This document shows, in pieces, positions 1 to 4,553 of a DNA stretch of 5,390 bases (within the stretch, counting starts at the first letter, position 1; each line of letters starts with the position of its first letter). Origin of the DNA: Chloroflexota bacterium. Its GTDB lineage: Bacteria; Chloroflexota; UBA6077; CF-72. Where the stretch lies: positions 1 through 5,390 of the forward strand of contig JAFAWJ010000448.1 in the NCBI GenBank assembly GCA_019242065.1, in the 5' to 3' direction. The notes beneath the pieces are model-generated. The model was given only the letters and a program-made list of their open reading frames with translations. It was not told the origin of the DNA and searched no databases. Both the position numbers and the translations under genes were made by a program.

Positions 1-2
1 CA

Positions 3-41
3 CCGCTGCCTCGCCTACCCCAGGCCACGATGGTCACGTGA
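3..41 (+). CDS. Possible C-terminal end of an upstream gene
   Basis: Frame 3 is open from the left edge and ends at a TGA at 39-41, giving a 12-residue tail that ends ...ATMVT. The stop overlaps the GTG start of the next gene as GTGA (38-41), a common arrangement for translationally coupled genes. Twelve codons are too few to identify a family, and the frame may simply be open by chance. The overlap is the only positive evidence. Confidence 0.2.
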   Translation, partial: PLPRLPQATMVT

Positions 42-43
42 CC
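32..43. promoter_or_regulatory. 12-bp perfect palindrome at the start of the ABM-like gene
   Basis: Bases 32-43 read GGTCACGTGACC, a perfect inverted repeat with a CACGTG core. It covers the GTG start codon (38-40) and the possible upstream stop (39-41). It could be an operator or a small RNA hairpin, but its position inside coding signals means it may be a coincidence of codon choice. No promoter elements are visible in the 31 bases to its left. Confidence 0.2.
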
Positions 44-400
44 CTGATCAACTGCTTCGAAGTGCCCGACGGCTCCCAGGCGCAGTTCTACGCTCAGTGG
101 CAGACGATGAACGCCTTCTTCCGCGCCCAGCCCGGGTATCTAGCCAATCGCTTGCATCGCGCGCTCACTCCGGCCGCCCGCTACCAGGTCGTCAACGTGA
201 CCGAGTGGGCCTTCGACGCCGACTACCAGGCCGCCCACGGCGAGCGAGTATGCCGCCGGGCAATGTCTGCGTCGTCTGCCGCGCGAGCAGCAGTTGCTGC
301 CGTACCGCCGTCTGGTCGTGGGCGGCCGCCGCGCTGCGCGCCGCGAGGAGGGGCTGCAGCAGCGGAGCCACGCTCGCACCCGGCAGCCACAGCGTACTGA
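38..400 (+). CDS. Antibiotic-biosynthesis-monooxygenase (ABM)-like protein, C-terminal part disrupted
   Basis: Residues 1-68 look like the ABM ferredoxin-like fold: an opening strand (VTLINCFEV), a helix with FYAQWQTMNAFFRAQPGY, a second strand around LHRAL, then a third strand and tryptophan (VVNVTEW) followed by a helix (FDADYQAAH). Family members are small, usually dimeric heme- or cofactor-free oxygenases of about 95-110 residues, and many have no known substrate. After about base 240 the resemblance is lost and the frame turns into an Ala/Arg/Pro-rich tail to a TGA at 398-400. Shifting to the frame that starts at 243 gives a more plausible continuation (SEYAAGQ...LLPYRRLVV) but finds no stop near the expected end. 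This suggests an indel at 239-243 or a recombination or assembly junction. GTG at 38 is the best start within the window, because many relatives begin (M)VTLIN. The frame is, however, open to the left edge, so a start outside the window is possible. No clear ribosome-binding site is seen. Confidence 0.6.
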   Translation: MTLINCFEVPDGSQAQFYAQWQTMNAFFRAQPGYLANRLHRALTPAARYQVVNVTEWAFDADYQAAHGERVCRRAMSASSAARAAVAAVPPSGRGRPPRCAPRGGAAAAEPRSHPAATAY

Positions 401-524
401 CAAGCCGAGCCACCTGGTCGAGCGACGCCGAGACGCTCGGTTGCGCGGACACGCTCTCGTCCGTGCGGAGCTCCGGTTTGTCTACGCCAGCACCCACGAG
501 CGGGCGACCAGGTGGAATCCACAT
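192..524 (-). CDS. Unrecognised ORF between the ABM-like and Rieske genes
   Basis: This is a 110-residue minus-strand frame beginning with ATG at 524. I do not recognise it. Residues from about 30 to 90 (SLDQVARLVSTLWLPG..., then Leu/Ala/Gln-rich stretches) have a normal, helix-prone composition and G/C-rich third positions. The opposite strand over the same bases reads as implausibly Arg-rich. The last ~17 residues (RRGRPGSRRRR...) are antisense to the well-supported part of the ABM-like gene and look like a shadow, so if the ORF is real it probably ends or changes frame near base 243. A GGGGG run about 8 nt upstream of the ATG is a weak ribosome-binding site. It follows the Rieske stop by about 140 nt on the same strand. 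It may be a broken gene or simply non-coding GC-rich DNA. Confidence 0.2.
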   Translation of the reverse strand: MWIPPGRPLVGAGVDKPELRTDESVSAQPSVSASLDQVARLVSTLWLPGASVAPLLQPLLAARSAAAAHDQTAVRQQLLLARQTTQTLPGGILARRGRPGSRRRRPTRSR

Positions 525-663
525 GTCAAGACCCCCAGCGGGAACACTGGACGCCGGCCGGCTGGCTGCCGATCGGCGAGGGCCCGTTCGGGTCGCCTCG
601 AGCCGAGACTGCCCCGGTGGAGCGCCGACGGGCCGTCAGGCCAGATGCAACTTGCTCGCGTAC
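525..663. other. Short unassigned region after the Rieske gene
   Basis: This 139-base stretch lies beyond the inferred Rieske stop (664-666). If the Rieske frame is read without correction, translation would run about 28 nt into it, to a stop at 636-638. No frame here gives a recognisable protein. I see no stem-loop followed by a T-run that would mark a terminator for either of the converging genes. Confidence 0.4.
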
Positions 664-1952
664 TCAGGAGATCGGGCCGGCGATCGAGGCATCCAGGCCC
701 GAATGTTCGACAAAGGCCCGTCGCAACTGCTCGGTCGAGTGCACCCAGTCCGTCCCGTCGGGAGCAGGATCCCGCCGGAGCGCACCGCGTACGCCTGTGG
801 ATCGTCGACGCCAACCGGCGCGTTTCCCGAGCGCTGGTAGTCTTCGAGCGCGCTCAGCAGACGCCGCCGCAGGCGAATGATCATGGCGTCGCTGGTGCCG
901 AGGTGCTCCGCCGAGCGATCGAGGATCGGCCCCATGCTGGTGGTAACCGCCGCGTCCTGCGCGCCGAACGACTGGATGCCGGTGTAGCCCTCCGGTCCAC
1001 TCTTGCGCCGCTGGACCTGTCGGTCGATGAGGAAATCGTTGTCGGGCCGCGCTGGCATGCGGAAGCGACCCAGCCAGTCGGCCGAGTTGGGCTCGAGTGA
1101 CGGCGGCGGTGGAGTGGTGGTGGCCATCACGAACCCCAGGGTGTGCGTATCGTCCATGGGAACGCGCGCGTTGCCGCCCTTCTTGAGGCCGAGCACGCCC
1201 GGTGGTGTGAACGAGTAGAACGGGAAGCACCATTGCGCGATCCGCCAGTAACTGAGGCCACCTCCGGCGGGGCGACGGGCGGCGTAGGCTGCGCCGCCTG
1301 GCGTATCGACGACTTCAAAAGACGCGGCGCGCTGCCGCAGCTGGTACTCCGAGAAGGTGCCGGCGGGTAGCTCGTCGGCGGACACGCCGCCCAGGTGCAG
1401 AAACGCGACGTGCGAGGTGTCGAGGTCACCTTCGAGCATCTGGAGCCAGTTGCAGTCGATTTGAAAGGTGGTGACGCTCTCGGCGGCGCCTGGGTGCAGA
1501 TTACCCTCGAGGTCTGGCAGCGGGGGTGGAGTCTCGCGCGGACCCATATACATCCAGACAATGCCGCCGCGCTCGCGCGTGGGGTACGCCCGCGCTCGCA
1601 CGCGGTGCTTGAAGTCCGACTCCGCGGGCTCATTCGGCATGTCGAGGCACTCGCCACTGACCGAAAACTTCCAGCCGTGGTAGACGCACCTGAGGCCCGC
1701 CTCTTCGTTGCGACCGAAGAACAGGCTCGCGCCGCGGTGGGGGCAGTGATTCTGGATCACACCCACCTGGCCGCGAGTGTCGCGGAAGGCGATCAACTGC
1801 TCGCCGAGCAGCAACACCCGGAGTGGATCAGTGTCGGCACCCGGTAGCTCCGAGCTGAGCACCGCGGGCAGCCAGTACTCGCGCAGGAAGCTGCCCATAG
1901 GCGTGCCCGGGCCGACGTGTGTGAGCAGGTCGTTGTCGACCTGGTTCAGCAC
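664..1952 (-). CDS. Rieske non-heme iron oxygenase alpha subunit, phthalate 4,5-dioxygenase type, with a C-terminal frameshift
   Basis: This is the catalytic component of a ring-hydroxylating or O-demethylating oxygenase, which uses electrons from a separate reductase to activate O2. The N-terminal Rieske domain has the [2Fe-2S] motif Cys70-X-His72 ... Cys89-X2-His92 (16 residues between the halves). The C-terminal domain has the mononuclear iron site in LEGDLDTSHVAFLH: Asp178 as bridging residue, His181 and His186 as ligands, with Asp333 in FGAQDAAV a likely third ligand. The motif MPARPDNDFLIDRQVQRRK and the block SMGPILDRSAEHLGTSD are typical of the phthalate-dioxygenase-like family. Length is about 429 residues once corrected, as usual for that family. 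The GTG at 1952 (VLNQVDND) is chosen because AGGGGAG lies 8 nt upstream and the family starts there; the open frame to 2063 merely overlaps the MetE-like gene. At 760-762 a one-base loss diverts the frame after residue 398 (SGGILLP). Restored, it reads DGTDWVHSTEQLRRAFVEHS... to TGA at 664-666; unrestored, it stops at 636. Substrate unknown. It sits 22 nt after the MetE-like gene, probably in one operon. Confidence 0.92.
757..764 (-). other. Frameshift site in the Rieske gene (apparent 1-base deletion)
   Basis: On the minus strand the codons read ATC CTG CTC CCG ACG GGA. Adding one C to the CCC run (GGG at 760-762 on the + strand) restores CCC GAC GGG ACG GAC TGG GTG CAC, giving ILLPDGTDWVH, which flows into a family-like C-terminus ending at 664. 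A homopolymer deletion could be a real mutation or a sequencing error. Because it affects only the last ~31 residues, beyond both metal centres, the uncorrected protein might still fold. Confidence 0.75.
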
Positions 1953-1960
1953 ACGCCGCT

Positions 1961-1967
1961 CTCCCCT
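1961..1967 (-). promoter_or_regulatory. Ribosome-binding site that fixes the Rieske GTG start
   Basis: The minus strand reads AGGGGAG here, 8 nt before the GTG at 1952-1950. It lies in the 22-nt gap between the MetE-like stop (1975-1977) and the Rieske start. This favours GTG-1952 over the longer open frame that reaches back to 2063 inside the upstream gene. Confidence 0.7.
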
Positions 1968-1974
1968 GAAACGT

Positions 1975-3138
1975 TCACCAGAGTTGTCCGCTCGCGAGCG
2001 CGGCCCCCTTGACAATGTTCTCGTATTTCGCCCAGGCCGCCTGGGCGTGCCAGCGCATGCCACAGTCGGTGCCGGCGATGACGTTCTCGCGACCGCACGT
2101 GTTGGCGTACGTGATGAGCGTATCGGCGATCACCTCCGGCGGCTCGACCACCGGCGTCGTATGGTCAACCACGCCCGGCACGATGATCTTGTCCTGCGGC
2201 CACGGGATGTCGTCGCGCCAGACTTTCCAGTCGTTGCGATGCGAAGCTTTGGCTGACTCGATCGAAAATGCCTGGGCCTTCACCTTGAGCATCATTTTCG
2301 CGAAATGCGCGAGCGGCTGTTCGTTGGTGTGCATGCCAGGCCAGCTGCCCCAGCACACGTGGAAGCGGACCCGGTCCTCGGGGATGCCCTCCAGCGCCGC
2401 GTTGAGGGCGTCGATGCGCAGCATGATGAAGCGCTCGTAGTCCGCGTCCGACATCGGCGGGCGGCGCGCCTCCTCCCAGTCGTGGGAGATGGCCGGATCG
2501 TCGATCTGCAAGATGAGGCCGTTGTCGACGACGCACTTGAAGATCGGCGCCATGACCTCGGTGAGCGCCACCACGAATTCGTCGTCGGTCCGGTAGTACT
2601 CGTTCCAGACGAATTCCTCCAGCCACTCCGGCGCGACCACGCAGTAGAACGCCTCCTTGTCGCGGGCGTGTGACTGGAGGGCTTCTTTGAACAGCTGGAT
2701 ATCGTGCTCGAACGGCTCCAGCGAGCGCAGCTTCAGCGGACCGGTCACGACGGTGCGCATTGACATCGCGGGGTTGTTCCGGACGCGGCCCATCATCGAG
2801 CCGAACATGTCCGTGTAGAAGTCGGCGTAGGTGAACATGTCGCGCGACAGCCAGCGCACGCGCTCGAGGCTCACGACGGGCTCCTGGTCGCTGACGTGGG
2901 GGTCGATCGTCTCGAAGCCTTCGACGAGGCGGAAGACGGTGCCGGGGCCGATGCCGGCGGGCTCGCCGTTCGAGATGATGTCCATCCCGATCTCGACCTG
3001 CTTTTTCACCAGCGCGTCGATCTCCGCCGCGACGCGCTCGGGCGGGGTGGGGGGCGGGCCCATGCCGGGGTTGCCAGCGTCGGGCATGAACAGCTTGCCC
3101 GTGTGCGTCGTCAGTATGCGCTCGGTGCTTCGATTCAC
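1975..3138 (-). CDS. MetE-like zinc-dependent methyl/alkyl transferase (cobalamin-independent methionine synthase II family)
   Basis: The 387-residue protein corresponds to the C-terminal catalytic barrel of cobalamin-independent methionine synthase, without MetE's N-terminal half. The zinc set is recognisable: His260-X-Cys262 in RFHVCWGSW, Glu294 in FSIESAKAS, and Cys359 in AGTDCGM. Their order and spacing resemble the MetE His/Cys/Glu/Cys site, which binds and activates a thiol. Other family features are the opening ILTTHTGKL, the DIISNGEPAG segment (residues 53-62), and PGVVDHTTPVVEPPE (321-335) before the last Cys ligand. Short stand-alone members include epoxyalkane:coenzyme M transferase and many uncharacterised proteins, so thiol methyl or alkyl transfer is likely but the substrate is unknown. 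It is unlikely to be the housekeeping methionine synthase. GTG at 3138 is the only upstream start: an in-frame TGA lies at 3160-3162 and the next Met is residue 18. The ribosome-binding site is weak. It is 109 nt after the TPP beta gene and 22 nt before the Rieske gene. Confidence 0.9.
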   Translation of the reverse strand: MNRSTERILTTHTGKLFMPDAGNPGMGPPPTPPERVAAEIDALVKKQVEIGMDIISNGEPAGIGPGTVFRLVEGFETIDPHVSDQEPVVSLERVRWLSRDMFTYADFYTDMFGSMMGRVRNNPAMSMRTVVTGPLKLRSLEPFEHDIQLFKEALQSHARDKEAFYCVVAPEWLEEFVWNEYYRTDDEFVVALTEVMAPIFKCVVDNGLILQIDDPAISHDWEEARRPPMSDADYERFIMLRIDALNAALEGIPEDRVRFHVCWGSWPGMHTNEQPLAHFAKMMLKVKAQAFSIESAKASHRNDWKVWRDDIPWPQDKIIVPGVVDHTTPVVEPPEVIADTLITYANTCGRENVIAGTDCGMRWHAQAAWAKYENIVKGAALASGQLW

Positions 3139-3247
3139 ACGCGCGATCTTAGCCCGCCATCATCCCGGCGGCGCGCGCGAGCACCGAGCCGCGGTCGCAA
3201 TCCGAACACCGCCGTCGAGGTCTACGCCGCGGAGCTGGCCACCTCAG
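3139..3247. other. 109-nt gap between TPP beta and MetE-like genes
   Basis: This is the only sizeable gap inside the minus-strand cluster. It is very GC-rich, with a CG-alternating run around 3169-3179. The best stem I can find is GCGGC (3168-3172) with GCCGC (3188-3192), without a following T-run, so I do not call a terminator. No clear -35/-10 pair is visible. The MetE-like gene also lacks a strong ribosome-binding site, so it could have its own promoter here or be read from upstream. Confidence 0.35.
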
Positions 3248-3823
3248 CTATCCAGCCGTGGTGGCGAACATCCGTTGGAGGTCGCGAGCGGCGTCGATCG
3301 TCCGGCGCCGCGGTCCGGAATCGTCCCAGCTAAAGGGTCGTAGCTTGAGAGTGAGAAATGTTGGCCCTTCGGCGGCCAGCAGCGCAGGCAACTCGCGTTC
3401 GAGCGTGGCAACGTCATGGAGGGTGTGGGACCGGACGAAGCCCGCGGCCAGGGCGATGCCAGCAAAGTCGACGCGCTCGGCATTTGGAATGGGTTGACCG
3501 CCGGTGACCTCGTATACCTCGTTCTGGCAGACTGCATGAACCAGGTTCTTGGGCCGCATACCAGCGATCGTGACCACCGATCCCAGGTTCATGAGCAGGC
3601 TGCCATCACCGTCCAGGACGATGATCTGCCGGTCTGGCTGCGCCAGGGCCAGGCCCAGCGCCACCGAGGAGGCCTTGCCCATCGCGCCAGACACTGGCAA
3701 GTCGAGTTCCGGCCGCGTCGATACGGTTGCCCAGCCGCGGGCGCCAGACATGGTTGGCAGCACGATCGCGTCGCCACGTTGCATTGCCAGAATACGCAGC
3801 GCAGCCATGGCTTCCATGGTCAT
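3248..3823 (-). CDS. TPP-dependent 2-oxo-acid decarboxylase, beta subunit (sulfopyruvate/phosphonopyruvate decarboxylase type)
   Basis: This is the cofactor-binding half of a two-subunit thiamine-diphosphate decarboxylase. The TPP/Mg2+ motif is clear: Gly72-Asp-Gly-Ser75 (LDGDGSLLMNLG) with Asn101 29 residues after Gly72, then the loop YEVTGGQ (104-110). Asp73 and Asn101 are the expected metal ligands. An upstream SGAMGKASSVALGLALA segment (45-61) matches the usual glycine-rich stretch before the motif. At 191 residues it is the normal length for a separate beta subunit. Closest characterised families are sulfopyruvate decarboxylase (ComE, coenzyme M biosynthesis) and the matching domain of phosphonopyruvate decarboxylase. 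The true 2-oxo-acid substrate cannot be read from sequence. ATG at 3823-3821 overlaps the alpha stop by one base (TGATG), with GGGAG 8 nt upstream, which implies coupled translation and equal subunit amounts. It ends with TAG at 3248-3250. Confidence 0.86.
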   Translation of the reverse strand: MTMEAMAALRILAMQRGDAIVLPTMSGARGWATVSTRPELDLPVSGAMGKASSVALGLALAQPDRQIIVLDGDGSLLMNLGSVVTIAGMRPKNLVHAVCQNEVYEVTGGQPIPNAERVDFAGIALAAGFVRSHTLHDVATLERELPALLAAEGPTFLTLKLRPFSWDDSGPRRRTIDAARDLQRMFATTAG

Positions 3824-4326
3824 CAGTGGTACTCCCGGCCGATCAGGACCGCGACCGGTTGGCGCCGCTCAGCCGCCAACTCGAAAGCCTGGCTGATCCT
3901 GGATACGTCTTCATCGGTCTCGACGAGCTGATACGGAAGCGTCCACGCCTTGAGCGTTGGCTCCAGGTAGGTCGCGGCCGAATCGGTGATGGGCTGCGTG
4001 CGATGGAAGCCGCGATAGCCCACTAGCAGCACCAGCGGCAATTGCAAGTCCAGTCCGAGACCGCGGATGGAATCGCCTGACTCGAGAAGACCGGTGTTCT
4101 GGATGATCACGACAGGCTTCTTACCGCCAATCCACAGGCCCATGGCTACCGCCAGACCCTCGGCCTCACGGCAGATCGGCACAATGGTGAGATCGGAGTC
4201 GGCGGTGAGTGCATCGTGCATGAAGCGCGATTCGGTGTCGACCAGCCAAACCACGTGTGTCACGCCCACGCGGTGCAGCTCGTCGATCACCCGCCGTGCG
4301 GTTAATGCGCGGTCTGAGACGGCCAT
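3823..4326 (-). CDS. TPP-dependent 2-oxo-acid decarboxylase, alpha subunit (sulfopyruvate/phosphonopyruvate decarboxylase type)
   Basis: This is the pyrimidine-binding half of the two-subunit TPP enzyme. Residues 52-63 (CREAEGLAVAMG) carry the conserved glutamate, most likely Glu54, that activates the thiamine aminopyrimidine. They are followed by GGKKPVVIIQNTGLLESGDSI (67-87) and LPLVLLVGYRG, blocks typical of the ComD-like family. Its 167 residues fit a stand-alone alpha subunit. The active site would form at the interface with the beta subunit encoded immediately downstream. The ATG at 4326-4324 is well supported by a strong Shine-Dalgarno (GGGAGGTGA, 4338-4330) 3 nt upstream. It is the first gene of the minus-strand cluster, facing the divergent PEP-utilising-type gene. 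In methanogens this family makes sulfoacetaldehyde for coenzyme M; in phosphonate producers a fused relative makes phosphonoacetaldehyde. Which applies here is unknown. Confidence 0.86.
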   Translation of the reverse strand: MAVSDRALTARRVIDELHRVGVTHVVWLVDTESRFMHDALTADSDLTIVPICREAEGLAVAMGLWIGGKKPVVIIQNTGLLESGDSIRGLGLDLQLPLVLLVGYRGFHRTQPITDSAATYLEPTLKAWTLPYQLVETDEDVSRISQAFELAAERRQPVAVLIGREYH

Positions 4327-4482
4327 GAGTCACCTCCCGTGCGCCCCATCGTACGCCATCTGGACGCCACCAGCGGTTCGGCGCTCGCTACGTCCAGACT
4401 CTTCGTTGACCCCAGTGTGGCGAGGTAGACAGTGAGTATGAATCTTTGAGATCCGTTCTCAGCCCGCGCACCATACATAAGG

Positions 4483-4492
4483 CCGAATTCGG
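4483..4492. repeat. Palindrome CCGAATTCGG in the divergent promoter region
   Basis: This perfect 10-bp inverted repeat lies 61 nt upstream of the + strand GTG start and about 156 nt upstream of the TPP alpha ATG. It could be an operator half or whole site for a regulator of either gene set. The flanks do not extend the symmetry, so chance is quite possible. Confidence 0.3.
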
Positions 4493-4542
4493 GACCGGCG
4501 GGAAGTACCATGCGCCAGGGATGGCCAAGGTAGCGACATGAC

Positions 4543-4549
4543 GAGGGGG
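4543..4549 (+). promoter_or_regulatory. Ribosome-binding site for the GTG start at 4554
   Basis: GAGGGGG is followed by a 4-nt spacer (CCGG) and GTG. The first upstream in-frame stop is at 4539-4541, so this is the first available start in the frame. The nearby ATG codons at 4510, 4521 and 4538 are in other frames. Confidence 0.6.
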
Positions 4550-4553
4550 CCGG

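Larger units (their letters stand above)
4327..4553. promoter_or_regulatory. Divergent intergenic region with candidate control sites
   Basis: These 227 nt between two divergent starts must hold the promoters for the minus-strand cluster and the + strand gene. It is less GC-rich in the middle (about 4435-4480). Candidates are weak. For the minus strand there is CATACT (4440-4435) as a -10-like box without a good -35. For the + strand there is TTGACC (4406-4411), a -35-like hexamer without a matching -10 at normal spacing, and an AT-rich CATACATAA (4472-4480). A 10-bp palindrome lies at 4483-4492. No riboswitch-like fold is evident by eye. The assignment as a regulatory region rests mainly on gene orientation. 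Confidence 0.5.

Noticed and set aside
553..562. GCCGGCCGGC palindrome
   Set aside because: It is made only of GC/CG dinucleotide steps and is trivial in GC-rich DNA.
670..685. GATCG-GGCCGG-CGATC inverted repeat just before the Rieske stop
   Set aside because: It is a 5-bp stem inside coding sequence with no T-run in either direction, so not a convincing terminator.
294..1100. 268-codon + strand open frame
   Set aside because: It is Arg-rich and lies antisense to the Rieske gene over most of its length. At most its first ~10 codons could belong to a frameshifted ABM-like gene.
1953..2063. N-terminal extension of the Rieske frame back to 2063
   Set aside because: The extra 37 residues (Arg/Gly/Pro-rich) overlap the well-supported end of the MetE-like gene, while GTG-1952 has a good ribosome-binding site and matches the family's N-terminus.
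3168..3192. GCGGC/GCCGC stem as a terminator between TPP beta and MetE-like genes
   Set aside because: The stem is only 5 bp with a 15-nt loop and no T-run. Such stems are expected by chance at this GC content.
4406..4434. TTGACC as a sigma-70 -35 box for the + strand gene
   Set aside because: No TATAAT-like hexamer lies 16-18 nt downstream, so it is mentioned only as a weak candidate.
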